Shown here: positions 23,838-31,808 of the stretch, piece by piece
Numbering within the stretch: the stretch's first letter is position 1
Layout of the letters: each line of letters opens with the position of its first letter
Source of the DNA: Actinoplanes sp. KI2
Lineage (GTDB): Bacteria > Actinomycetota > Actinomycetes > Mycobacteriales > Micromonosporaceae
Assembly: GCF_025630775.1 (NCBI RefSeq)
Contig: NZ_JAOSZE010000019.1
Location: forward strand, 62,001 to 126,000
DNA length: 64,000 nucleotides
Reading direction: 5' to 3'
Position numbers and translations under genes: made by a program
Notes under the pieces: generated by a model
Database searches by the model: none
What the model was told of the DNA's origin: nothing
Seen by the model: the letters and a program-made list of their open reading frames with translations, nothing else

Positions 23838-24896
23838 ATGGCTGACGTGACACGACGACTGCACCTGCGGCACCTGCGGGGCACCCCGACGAGCTGGGTC
23901 AGCCACACCGTCGGCGGCAAGACGCAGAAGCAGGGCACCGGGCTCTCGTTCTGGTACCGGCCGCTGACCGCGGTGCTCTCCGAGGTGCCGGTGGACGACC
24001 GGGAGCTGCCGCTGCTGTTCCACGCCCGCACCGAGGACTTCGCGGACGTGACCGTGCAGGCGACCGTCACCTACCGGTTCAGCGACCCGGGCGCGGCGGC
24101 CGGGCGGCTGGACTTCTCGATCGACCCGTACCGGGGGGCCTGGCGGGGGCAGCCGCTCGACCAGGTGGCCACGCTGCTGGCCGAGCTGGCCCAGCAGCCG
24201 GCGCTCGACCTGCTCGCCCGGCTGCCCCTCGCCGAGGCCCTGACCACCGGCATCGCGCCGGTGCGGCAAGGGGTCGCCGACGCGCTCGCGCACGATCCAC
24301 GGTTGACCGAGACGGGGGTGACCGTGGTGAGTGCGCGGGTCGTCGCGATCCGCCCCGAGCCCGACCTCGAGCGGGCGCTGCAGACCCCGACCCGGGAGCA
24401 GGTGCAGCAGGACGCCGACCGGGCCACCTACGCCCGCCGGGCGAACGCGGTCCAGCAGGAGCGGGCGATCGCCGAGAACGAGCTGCAAAGCAAGATCGAG
24501 CTGGCCCGCCGGGAGCAGCAGCTGGTCGAGCAGCGCGGCGCGAACACCCGGCGCGCGGCCGAGCTGGACTCGGAGTCGCAGCTGGTGGCGGCGCGCGGCG
24601 AGGCCCAGCGGCAGGAGGTGGCGGCCCAGGGTGCCGCGGAGCGGGCTCGGCTCACGGCCGGTGCGGAGGCGGACGCTTCCCGCGTACGGGATGAGGCGCG
24701 GGCCGCCGGAGCGCGCGTCGTCGGCCTGGCCGAGGCGGAGGCCGAGGCCGCACGCCTGGCCGCCTACCGGGACCTGCCGCCGGCCGTGCTGCAGTCGCTG
24801 GCGCTGAAGGAGCTGGCGCAGCACGTCCCGGCGATCGGCGAGCTCACCGTGACCCCCGACCTGCTGGCCAAGCTGATCGGACGGCTGGGTTCGTGA
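23838..24896 (+). CDS. SPFH/Band-7 domain protein
   Basis: A 352-aa protein with an SPFH (stomatin/prohibitin/flotillin) core at about 20-175 (FHARTEDFADVTVQATVTYR) followed by a long Ala/Glu/Arg-rich coiled coil (about 180-310, ELQSKIELARREQQLVEQRG). There is no N-terminal membrane helix, unlike most family members, so it may be soluble or attached through partners. GGAAGG precedes ATG 23838. SPFH proteins form ring or cage assemblies. It is translationally coupled (GTGA overlap) to the NAD-kinase-like gene and divergent from the NUDIX regulator. Confidence 0.88.
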   Translation: MADVTRRLHLRHLRGTPTSWVSHTVGGKTQKQGTGLSFWYRPLTAVLSEVPVDDRELPLLFHARTEDFADVTVQATVTYRFSDPGAAAGRLDFSIDPYRGAWRGQPLDQVATLLAELAQQPALDLLARLPLAEALTTGIAPVRQGVADALAHDPRLTETGVTVVSARVVAIRPEPDLERALQTPTREQVQQDADRATYARRANAVQQERAIAENELQSKIELARREQQLVEQRGANTRRAAELDSESQLVAARGEAQRQEVAAQGAAERARLTAGAEADASRVRDEARAAGARVVGLAEAEAEAARLAAYRDLPPAVLQSLALKELAQHVPAIGELTVTPDLLAKLIGRLGS

Positions 24897-25774
24897 GCAC
24901 CCTGAACCCGCGGGTGGTGGTCGTGTCGCGGCGCAGCGAGCTCGACGAGCTGCTCGCCCGGCACGGCACCAGGGGCGCGGCCGCCTACTTCCTGCGGCAG
25001 CGCGGGCGCGACCTGGACGAGGTGACCGCCCGGCACGAGGCGCTGCGGGCGGCGCTGACCGAGGTGGGCCGGGCGGTGCCGGCCGACTGGCGGCGAGGGC
25101 ACGTGGAGCGGGCCGACCTGCCGCGGTTCCTGTTCGGACCGGAGGACATCGTCGTCGCGGTCGGCCAGGACGGCCTGGTCGCCAACGTGGCGAAGTATCT
25201 GGACGGGCAGCCGGTGATCGGCGTCGACCCGGAGCCGGGGCGCAACCCGGGGGTGCTCGTGCGGCACACCGCGGGCGCGGTCGCCGAGCTCCTGCGCACC
25301 AGCGCGATCGGCGAGGAGCGGACCATGGTGGTGGCCCGCCTCGACGACGGGCAGGAGCTCTGCGGGCTGAACGAGGTGTACGTCGGGCACGCGTCCCACC
25401 AGTCCGCCCGCTACGTGCTCGGCACGCCGGACGGCGACCGGGAACGCCAGTCGTCGTCGGGGCTGATCGTGGGCACCGGGACCGGGGCCACCGGGTGGTG
25501 TGCGTCGATCGCGCGCGAGCGTGCAGCCGCCCCGGCCCCGCCCGCACCGGACGACCGGCGACTGTGCTGGTTCGTCCGGGAAGCCTGGCCGTCACCCACC
25601 ACCGGCGTGCGGCAGGACGCGGGACTTCTCGCCGCCGGCGAACAGATCGAGCTGACCAGCGAGTCGGAGCGGCTCGTGGTGTTCGCCGACGGGCTCGAGT
25701 CGGACGCGATCGAGCTGTCCTGGGGCCAGCGGGTGCGGGTCGGGGTCGCGGAGCGACGGCTGCGGCTGGCCTGA
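24893..25774 (+). CDS. NAD kinase-like protein
   Basis: A 293-aa protein related to ATP-NAD kinase. The nucleotide loop is IVVAVGQDGLVANVAKYLDG (GQDG in place of the usual GGDG, with the Asp kept), then PVIGVDPEPGRNPGVL, GLNEVYVGHASHQSARYVL (NE motif) and SSSGLIVGTGTGATGWCASI (the T/S-G-S-T-A-type loop). It should bind NAD and perhaps phosphorylate it, but the altered loop leaves activity open. GTG 24893 overlaps the SPFH stop by 4 nt, so expression is coupled. The NUDIX regulator nearby fits a role in NAD(P) or ADP-ribose metabolism. Confidence 0.85.
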   Translation: MSTLNPRVVVVSRRSELDELLARHGTRGAAAYFLRQRGRDLDEVTARHEALRAALTEVGRAVPADWRRGHVERADLPRFLFGPEDIVVAVGQDGLVANVAKYLDGQPVIGVDPEPGRNPGVLVRHTAGAVAELLRTSAIGEERTMVVARLDDGQELCGLNEVYVGHASHQSARYVLGTPDGDRERQSSSGLIVGTGTGATGWCASIARERAAAPAPPAPDDRRLCWFVREAWPSPTTGVRQDAGLLAAGEQIELTSESERLVVFADGLESDAIELSWGQRVRVGVAERRLRLA

Positions 25775-25914
25775 TCCGGTCGTCGATCACGCCGGGCGCG
25801 AACTTGATCCCGGTGATGGCGGGGTGGCGCGCATCCGGATCGACCGACGGGCCGGCGGCACGCAGGGGACTTCCGGCCCTGGCGAGGCGGGCCGGCCGGG
25901 CCGACGATCGGGGC

Positions 25915-26637
25915 ATGACCATCATCGTCGGCACCGAGGGGACGGGCTGCTCGCGGGCCGCCGTGACATGGGCGGCCCGGGAGGCCCGGCGGCGGGGTGA
26001 CCGGCTGCGGATCGTCCACGCGTTCGACGGGGACCGGCGGGAGTCGCAGTTCGACATCGGGAACGAATTCACCGACGTGACCCGCGTGCTCGCCGGCGCG
26101 GTGGTCGCCGCGGCCCGGTCCCAGGCCCTCGGCGTCGCGCCGGGGCTGGACGTGCAGACCGCCGCGGTGCCCGGCCCGGTCGTGCCGACCCTGCTGGCCG
26201 AGGCGACCGGCGCGCAGCTGCTGGTGCTGGGCCACCGGGACCGGGTGTTGCCGGGCTCGGTCGGCCGGCGGCTGGCCGCCGAGGCGCCCTGCCCGGTCGT
26301 CGTGGTACGCGGCCGGGAGACACCCGACGGCTCGGTCCTCTGCGAGATCGACGACTCCCCCGCCGCCGACGCGGTGCTGGCCACGGCGTTCTCGGCGGCC
26401 GACGCGCTCGGCTGCGGCCTGGTCGTGCTCGGCGCGCGGACTCTCGGCGGGCGGACTCTCGACGGGCGGCTCGCGCCGTGGCGGGAGAGGTTCCCGGGCG
26501 TGCCGGCCGGGACCGTCCACACCGACCGGACGGCGGCACTGGTGGCGGGCTCGCGGGACGCCCGGCTGGTGGTGGTCGGCTCGGCCCGGCGGCGACTGCT
26601 GCGGAAATCCGGTTGCCCGGTCCTGGTCGCTCGATAG
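25915..26637 (+). CDS. universal stress protein, two Usp domains
   Basis: A 240-aa protein from ATG 25915. The first Usp domain (IIVGTEGTGCSRAAVTWAA) ends in the ATP-binding pattern GHRDRVLPGSVGRRLAAEAP (G-2x-G-9x-G-S/T type). The second (EIDDSPAADAVLATAFSAAD) is shorter and its nucleotide loop (SARRRLLRKSGCPVLVAR) is degenerate. Actinobacterial two-domain Usp proteins bind ATP and respond to hypoxia or redox stress. It is 140 nt after the NAD-kinase-like gene; co-transcription is possible but not required. A hairpin overlapping its stop ends the unit. Confidence 0.85.
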   Translation: MTIIVGTEGTGCSRAAVTWAAREARRRGDRLRIVHAFDGDRRESQFDIGNEFTDVTRVLAGAVVAAARSQALGVAPGLDVQTAAVPGPVVPTLLAEATGAQLLVLGHRDRVLPGSVGRRLAAEAPCPVVVVRGRETPDGSVLCEIDDSPAADAVLATAFSAADALGCGLVVLGARTLGGRTLDGRLAPWRERFPGVPAGTVHTDRTAALVAGSRDARLVVVGSARRRLLRKSGCPVLVAR

Positions 26638-26661
26638 CCTCGGTCACCTGCCGGGCAACCG
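26610..26661. terminator. hairpin between convergent genes
   Basis: Perfect 11-bp arms CGGTTGCCCGG (26610-26620) and CCGGGCAACCG (26651-26661) with a 30-nt loop that contains the stop of the Usp gene. Likely shared terminator with the minus-strand PadR operon. Confidence 0.55.
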
Positions 26662-26677
26662 CCTACGCTGCTGCTAG

Positions 26678-26977
26678 TCAGCCTGACGATGTGCGTGATC
26701 TACCGGCTGATCGCCCGCTGACATCATCCGGATGGGGGCCCACGGATTCCGGTTCGACGGGCTGCTCGCGGTCGAGCAGGAAGGCCCGTGCCGCGCCCAG
26801 CGCGGCGACCGTGATCGTGCCGATCGCGGTGGCGCCGGCGGTGGCCGCCGCGCCCTGGCCGAGCACCTGCACGGCAACCGTCGCCGGAATGCCACTCACC
26901 GCGATGGCCACGCTCCAGCCGGCCAGCCGGCGCCGGGCGCGGGCGGCTGCCGGATCCGGACCGGCTGTCGCGGTCAT
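26678..26977 (-). CDS. small membrane protein of the PadR operon
   Basis: A 99-aa protein starting at ATG 26977, which overlaps the preceding stop (ATGA). Two hydrophobic segments at about 19-40 (LAGWSVAIAVSGIPATVAVQ) and 44-66 (GAAATAGATAIGTITVAALG), then a polar tail. No family recognised. It is the last of four genes joined by 4-nt overlaps, so it is very likely made together with the PadR regulator and the 101-aa protein. Confidence 0.7.
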   Translation of the reverse strand: MTATAGPDPAAARARRRLAGWSVAIAVSGIPATVAVQVLGQGAAATAGATAIGTITVAALGAARAFLLDREQPVEPESVGPHPDDVSGRSAGRSRTSSG

Positions 26978-27279
26978 GAACGCACCTGCCTGGTAGCGGC
27001 CTCGCGCAGTTCGGCGCGCAGCACCCAAGCCTGATCAAGCAGCCGTGTCACGTACCTCAGTTGCACCCACCGGGAGGCGCCGGCAGCCGCGAGCTCGTAC
27101 AGCTCCGAACCGAACTCGTCGTGGTATCGGTCCCGCGACGCCGCCGGCAGTACCCGCACCGCTTTGTGCGCCAGCCACGCTGCCACAGCGGCCGGTGTGG
27201 CCGGCCGCGGGCCCTCCTCGGGCTCGCGCATCGCCATCACCATCAATTCCGCCGTCCCGGGGAGGACGACCGCGGTCAT
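26974..27279 (-). CDS. hypothetical protein of the PadR operon, 101 aa
   Basis: ATG 27279 overlaps the stop of the 20-aa ORF (ATGA). The conserved-looking core is RVLPAASRDRYHDEFGSELY, then ELAAAGASRWVQLRYVTRLL and DQAWVLRAEL, a helical pattern that I have seen in actinobacterial proteins next to PadR regulators, but I cannot name the family with certainty. No signal peptide and no membrane helix, though the C-terminal helix is amphipathic. Presumably partners the following membrane protein. Confidence 0.65.
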   Translation of the reverse strand: MTAVVLPGTAELMVMAMREPEEGPRPATPAAVAAWLAHKAVRVLPAASRDRYHDEFGSELYELAAAGASRWVQLRYVTRLLDQAWVLRAELREAATRQVRS

Positions 27280-27338
27280 GATCGCACCCCCTTGGTGGCC
27301 GCCGCACGCGGTTCGGCGTGGTGCCTGGTGTCGTTCAC
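27276..27338 (-). CDS. 20-aa micro-ORF coupled on both sides
   Basis: GTG 27338 overlaps the PadR stop as GTGA, and its own stop TGA 27276-27278 overlaps the next ATG as ATGA. It encodes MNDTRHHAEPRAAATKGVRS. The double coupling is the only evidence; it may simply relay ribosomes from padR to the 101-aa gene, or encode a real peptide. Confidence 0.4.
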   Translation of the reverse strand: MNDTRHHAEPRAAATKGVRS

Positions 27339-27676
27339 GCGGGGCCCCCCTCGGGTGCGAGGCCGAGGCCCAGCCCCGGCAGCAGCCCGGTCAGCGGGGT
27401 GCGGGCGGTGGCCAGGGCGTGCCGGGCATGCTCGGCGCCATCGGGGCTGAGCCGGTAGTAGCGCCGCCTGGGCCGCCCCTCCTTGACCGGGTCGATCTCC
27501 TCCCAACGGGACTCGAGCCAGCCGAGGCCCTCCAGCCGGGCGAGAATCGGATGAATCGTGCCGGTGGCCAGGCCGGCAGCCTGACTGATCTGCAGCCCAT
27601 ACCGCTCGTGGGTCGGCTCCTCGAGCAGGGCACGCAGAACGAGCTGCGTCTGCAACGTCATCCTCGGTGCGGCCAT
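27335..27676 (-). CDS. PadR family regulator
   Basis: A 113-aa PadR-type winged-helix repressor: LVLRALLEEPTHERYGLQIS, then AGLATGTIHPILARLEGLGW and the wing GRPRRRYYRLSPDGAEHARH. Short form without the C-terminal helical domain pairing (subfamily 2 type). ATG 27676 is leaderless with TAGAGT 6 nt upstream. First gene of the overlapping operon; the 38-bp region shared with the divergent DUF2231-Rieske gene probably holds its operator. Confidence 0.88.
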   Translation of the reverse strand: MAAPRMTLQTQLVLRALLEEPTHERYGLQISQAAGLATGTIHPILARLEGLGWLESRWEEIDPVKEGRPRRRYYRLSPDGAEHARHALATARTPLTGLLPGLGLGLAPEGGPA

Positions 27677-27682
27677 GCCCTA

Positions 27683-27688
27683 ACTCTA
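27683..27688 (-). promoter_or_regulatory. -10 element TAGAGT, leaderless start of padR
   Basis: Read on the minus strand, TAGAGT is followed after 6 nt by ATG 27676. Confidence 0.45.
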
Positions 27689-27714
27689 GCTAGCCCCCTA
27701 AGTAGATCACAAGT

Positions 27715-28635
27715 ATGACCGCAGCCCCGGAGAGTGCCCCGCGGAGCGACACCGGGGCGCATACCTCGGGCACCGCCGGGTATGCGCACCGCATGCGGAT
27801 CCTCACCCGACTCGAAACCGCCCGTGAGCTCGACCCGGTCAGCGACAAGCTGCAGGAGGCGGTCACCGCCGTGGTGCGCCCGCGCCGGCTGCGCGACCTC
27901 CTGCACGGCACCTGGCTCGGCCATCCCCTGCATCCGGTGCTGGTCGAGCTGCCGGTCGGCGCGTTCGTCTGCGCCGCCGTGCTCGATCTGCTGCCGGGCC
28001 GCCGGCGCGCGGCGACGTCGCTGGTCGCGCTGGGCGTCGCGGCGGCCGGCCCGTCCGCGGTCGCCGGGTGGACCGACTGGTCGGAGATGACCCGGGACCG
28101 GCGCCGGGTCGGCCTGGTGCACGCGGCCGCGAACCTCGTGGCGGTCGGTCTCTACACCGGGTCGCTGGTGGCCCGCCTCCGCGGCCGGGACGGCCGTGCG
28201 CTCGGCTTCGCCGGCCTGTCGGTGGCCGGGCTGGGTGCATTTCTCGGCGGACATCTGGCGTACGCCCAGGGCGCCGGCGCCAACCAGGCCGCGCCGGAGA
28301 TCGCTCGCCTGCCGGCGGACTGGACGGTGGTGGGCTCGGTGGCGTCCCTGCCGGAGGGCAAGACCGCGGTGCGCACGGTCGGCGACGTGCCGGTGCTGTT
28401 CTACCGGCACGGCGACCAGGTCTCCGCGCTGGTCGAGCGCTGCGGTCACGAGACCGGCCCGCTCGGCGACGGCGAGGTGGTCGGCGCGGGCCCGGACGCC
28501 TGCGTGGTCTGCCCCTGGCACGGGAGCACCTTCCGGCTGGCCGACGGCGCTGTCGTGCACGGCCCGGCCGCCAGCGCGCAGCCGGTGCTGCCCTGCCGGG
28601 TCCGCGACGGCAAGGTCGAGGTCCGTCAGCCCTGA
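27715..28635 (+). CDS. DUF2231 membrane domain fused to Rieske [2Fe-2S] domain
   Basis: A 306-aa protein. Residues about 55-190 form a DUF2231 region with four hydrophobic helices (starting LGHPLHPVLVELPVGAFV, which holds His residues). The C-terminal Rieske domain (200-300) has both cluster motifs, ERCGHETGPL (C-x-H) and CVVCPWHGST (C-x2-H), so a 2Fe-2S cluster is expected. Similar fusions occur in actinobacteria and are probably electron carriers at the membrane. ATG 27715 is used; ATG 27793 (MRILTRLETARELDP), where family similarity begins, is an alternative. Confidence 0.85.
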   Translation: MTAAPESAPRSDTGAHTSGTAGYAHRMRILTRLETARELDPVSDKLQEAVTAVVRPRRLRDLLHGTWLGHPLHPVLVELPVGAFVCAAVLDLLPGRRRAATSLVALGVAAAGPSAVAGWTDWSEMTRDRRRVGLVHAAANLVAVGLYTGSLVARLRGRDGRALGFAGLSVAGLGAFLGGHLAYAQGAGANQAAPEIARLPADWTVVGSVASLPEGKTAVRTVGDVPVLFYRHGDQVSALVERCGHETGPLGDGEVVGAGPDACVVCPWHGSTFRLADGAVVHGPAASAQPVLPCRVRDGKVEVRQP

Positions 28636-28645
28636 CCGGGTGCGG

Positions 28646-29860
28646 TCAGTTGTCGCCCGAGCGGCGTACCACCAGCAGGGCGACGTCGTCGGTCGGCTCG
28701 TCGAGTCCGACCGTCGCCATGACCTTCTCGCAGAGCTGCTCGGCCGGGGCCGGCGTGACCGTCTGGGTCAGCCGGGCGATGCCCATGTCGATCAGCTCGC
28801 CGCGCCGCTCGACCAGGCCGTCGGTGTACAGCACGAGCACCGACCCGGGCGGCAGGTCCACGGCGGTGGTCCGCCGGTCCCGCCGGGCGATGTCGATGCC
28901 CAGCGGCGGGTCGGCGGGCAGCACCAGCACCCGGGGCGGCTCGCCGGGGACGGCCAGGACCGGGGGCATGTGGCCGGCCGTCGAGATGTGCGCGACGGAG
29001 CGGTCCGGCGAGATCAGCGCGTACATGGCGGTGGTCATGCTGCCCGCCTCGAAATGCCGGACCTTGCGGTCGAGCAGCGTCAGCGCCTCCGCCGGATCCT
29101 CGGTGATCAGCGCGTACGCCCGCAGGGCGCTGCGGATCCGGCCCATCACCACTGCGGCGGCCAGGCCGTGCCCGGACACGTCGCCGATCACCACGCCCAG
29201 CCAGCCGGACGGCAGGGTGAAAACGTCATACCAGTCGCCGCCGATGCCGAACGCGTGGCCGGGGACGTACCGGGCGGCCAGGTCGACCCCGCCCAGCCTC
29301 GGCAGCGTGCCGGGCAGCAGGCTGCGCTGCAGCGCGAGCGCGGTGGCCTGCTCGAGCTTCTGGTTGCGCAGCTGCCCGGCCGCGCCGGCCCGGTCGGCGG
29401 CCAGCTCCAGCAGCTGGATGTCGTCGGCGGTGAACCGGCGCGGCCGCGACGACCCGACGTGCAGCACCCCGATCACCTCGCCGGCGGCCAGGATCGGCAC
29501 GCCCAGCAGCGAGCGGATGCCCATCTCGAGCAGGACCGGGCTGACCACGTCGCCCGAGGCGACCTCGTCGATCATCATCGGCCGGCGGGTCTGCGCCACC
29601 CGGCCGGCGAAGCCCCGGCCGATCGGGATCCGGACGACGCGGTGGGCCTCGTCCGCCATGCCCTTGGCCGCGGCGACCATCAACTGGCCGGAGTGCGGGT
29701 CGAGCAGCAGGATCGCGGCGATCTCCGCGCCCAGCAGGTCACGCACGCGTTCGAGCAGCTCATCGAGCAGATCGGCGGCGTCGAGCCGGGACAGCGTCGC
29801 ATCCGTCACAGCCTCGAGGCGACGCAGGCGCTCGTCGTTTCGCACGCTGTCGACATCCAT
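28646..29860 (-). CDS. GAF domain PP2C-type serine phosphatase
   Basis: A 404-aa RsbU/SpoIIE-like phosphatase. GAF domain at about 45-165 (LGAEIAAILLLDPHSGQLMV), then a PP2C_SIG catalytic domain at 185-400. Metal-binding motifs are visible: GGDWYDVF, VIGDVSGHGLAAAVVMGRIR, LYTDGLVERRG and PTDDVALLVVRR. Such enzymes dephosphorylate anti-sigma antagonists (STAS proteins) in partner-switching cascades, and STAS proteins lie about 16 kb away in this window. ATG 29860 is chosen over upstream ATGs because TAAGTT lies 7 nt before it (leaderless). Confidence 0.9.
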   Translation of the reverse strand: MDVDSVRNDERLRRLEAVTDATLSRLDAADLLDELLERVRDLLGAEIAAILLLDPHSGQLMVAAAKGMADEAHRVVRIPIGRGFAGRVAQTRRPMMIDEVASGDVVSPVLLEMGIRSLLGVPILAAGEVIGVLHVGSSRPRRFTADDIQLLELAADRAGAAGQLRNQKLEQATALALQRSLLPGTLPRLGGVDLAARYVPGHAFGIGGDWYDVFTLPSGWLGVVIGDVSGHGLAAAVVMGRIRSALRAYALITEDPAEALTLLDRKVRHFEAGSMTTAMYALISPDRSVAHISTAGHMPPVLAVPGEPPRVLVLPADPPLGIDIARRDRRTTAVDLPPGSVLVLYTDGLVERRGELIDMGIARLTQTVTPAPAEQLCEKVMATVGLDEPTDDVALLVVRRSGDN

Positions 29861-29867
29861 GCGCAAC

Positions 29868-29873
29868 AACTTA
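29868..29873 (-). promoter_or_regulatory. -10 element TAAGTT, leaderless start of the phosphatase
   Basis: TAAGTT on the minus strand, 7 nt before ATG 29860. Confidence 0.45.
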
Positions 29874-30039
29874 CTCATTCCCACCCGCCCAGCAGGTCAC
29901 GGACCACCCGCCCGGTGTCGGCCGCACCGGTTTCGCCGTGTTCGTGCCCGCGCGGATGCCCCGCTGTCGAGGGGGACAAACTCCGGAATCTTTTGCCGCC
30001 CGCCGGTTGGAGTGACCCCGATCCGGGTAGGCGGCCAGG

Positions 30040-31803
30040 GTGGCTGAGATTACTTCGGAGCTGTTGATCACGAGGCTGGCCGAGTGGGGCGTCGACACCA
30101 TCTTCGGCCTGCCCGGCGACGGCATCAACGGAATCATGGAAGGCCTGCGCCGGCACGCCGACAAGGTCAAGTTCGTCCTCGTGCACCACGAGGAGGCGGC
30201 GGCGTTCATGGCCACCGCGTACGCCAAGGCGACCGGGAGGATCGGCGTCTGCCTGGCCACCTCGGGGCCGGGCGGCATCCACCTGGCCAACGGCCTGTAC
30301 GACGCGAAGCTGGACCACGCGCCGGTGCTGGCCATCACCGGCATGCAGGAGTCGGCCGTGCTCGGCACCAACTACCAGCAGGAGGTCGCGCTCGACCGGC
30401 TGTACGAGGACGTCACCGAATACAACCAGGTGGTGATGAACCCGGCGCAGCTGCCGACGCTGGTCGACATCGCGGTCCGGACCGCGTACGCGCGCCGCGG
30501 GGTCGCCCACCTGACCTTCCCCAACGACATCCAGATCGCCCCGGCCGGCAAGGACCCGTACACGACGGTCGCGCCGGTCCGCCCGCCGGCCACGGCCCCG
30601 GTCTACCTCGCGCCCGCCGTCCGTCCCCGCGACGACGACCTGCGCCGGGCCGCCGACGTGCTGAACGCCGGCGGCAAGGTGGCGATCCTGGCCGGCATCG
30701 GCGCGCGCGGCGCCGGTCCGCTGGTCGAGCGGGCCGCCGACAAGCTGGGCGCGCCGATCGTCAAGTCGCTGCTGGGCAAGATGGTGGTCGCCGACGACTC
30801 GCCGTACGTGATCGGCGGCCTCGGCCTGCTCGGCACCAAGCCCAGCGAGGAGCTGATGGAGGAGGCCGACACCCTGCTGATGCTGGGCACGAACTTCCCG
30901 TACACGAAGTTCCTGCCCGAGCCCGGCAAGACGAAGGTCGTGCAGATCGAGATCGACCCGTCCCGGGCCGGCACCCGGATCCCCACCGACATCCCGCTGG
31001 TCGGCGACGTGGGCGCCACGCTGGAGGCGCTGCTGCCGCTGCTCGACGCCAAGGACAACGGGCTGCTGACCAAGTACCAGGGCAAGATGCGCGACTGGCG
31101 GGACTCGATGACCGCGCTCGAATCGGCCGAGCGGGACCCGATCGCGCCGCAGTACCTGGCCCACCTGCTGAACGAGCTGGCCACCGACGACGCGGTGCTG
31201 ACCTGCGACTCCGGCACGATCGCGACCTGGGCGGCACGACACTGGCACGTCCGCGGCAACCGGGAGTTCTACCTGTCCGGCACGCTCGCCACGATGGCGC
31301 CGGGCCTGCCGTACGCGATCGGGATCCAGCACGCCCATCCCGGCCGGCAGGTCATCGCGTACGTCGGTGACGGCGGTTTCGCGATGCTGATGGCCGAGTT
31401 CCACACCGCGGCCCGCTATCAGTTGCCGATCAAGGTCGTGATCAACAACAACAACTCGCTCGGGCAGATCCTCTGGGAGCAGATGGTCCTGGGCTACCCC
31501 GAGCACGGGATCCGGTTCGGTGAGCCGAAGCCGGACTTCGCGGCCTGGGCGCGCGGGTGCGGCGGCTTCGGCGTGCACGTCGACAAGCCCGGCGACCTGC
31601 CGGGTGCGCTGCAGGAGGCCTTCGCCCACCCCGGGCCCGCACTGATCGACGTGGCGGTCAACCCGGACGAGCCGCCGCTGCCCGGCAAGGTCAGCTACGA
31701 CCAGGCGAAGAAGTTCGCCGAGGCCTGGCTGCACGGCCAGCCGCGGAAGGCGTCGATCGCCTCCACCCTGTTCAAGGACAAGATCCAGCAGTTGAAGGGC
31801 TGA
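30040..31803 (+). CDS. TPP-dependent enzyme, pyruvate oxidase/acetolactate synthase-like
   Basis: A 587-aa thiamine-diphosphate enzyme with three domains: N-terminal pyrimidine-binding (about 5-170, IFGLPGDGINGIME, catalytic Glu in HHEEAAAFMA), central (190-325, ILAGIGARGAGPLVERAADK), and C-terminal PP-binding (380-550, with GDGGFAMLMAEF...VVINNNN as the GDG-N metal motif). Family members include pyruvate oxidase/dehydrogenase (quinone) and sugar-acid decarboxylases; the substrate is open. It heads a tight operon with a 2-hydroxyacid dehydrogenase and an enolase-type enzyme. GTG start; TAGGCG lies 6 nt upstream (one base off the leaderless pattern). Confidence 0.88.
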   Translation: MAEITSELLITRLAEWGVDTIFGLPGDGINGIMEGLRRHADKVKFVLVHHEEAAAFMATAYAKATGRIGVCLATSGPGGIHLANGLYDAKLDHAPVLAITGMQESAVLGTNYQQEVALDRLYEDVTEYNQVVMNPAQLPTLVDIAVRTAYARRGVAHLTFPNDIQIAPAGKDPYTTVAPVRPPATAPVYLAPAVRPRDDDLRRAADVLNAGGKVAILAGIGARGAGPLVERAADKLGAPIVKSLLGKMVVADDSPYVIGGLGLLGTKPSEELMEEADTLLMLGTNFPYTKFLPEPGKTKVVQIEIDPSRAGTRIPTDIPLVGDVGATLEALLPLLDAKDNGLLTKYQGKMRDWRDSMTALESAERDPIAPQYLAHLLNELATDDAVLTCDSGTIATWAARHWHVRGNREFYLSGTLATMAPGLPYAIGIQHAHPGRQVIAYVGDGGFAMLMAEFHTAARYQLPIKVVINNNNSLGQILWEQMVLGYPEHGIRFGEPKPDFAAWARGCGGFGVHVDKPGDLPGALQEAFAHPGPALIDVAVNPDEPPLPGKVSYDQAKKFAEAWLHGQPRKASIASTLFKDKIQQLKG

Positions 31804-31808
31804 ACCAC

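Noticed and set aside
23805..26522. 905-codon minus-strand open frame
   Set aside because: Antisense to the SPFH, NAD-kinase-like and Usp genes; its product is low-complexity Arg/Ser/Pro.
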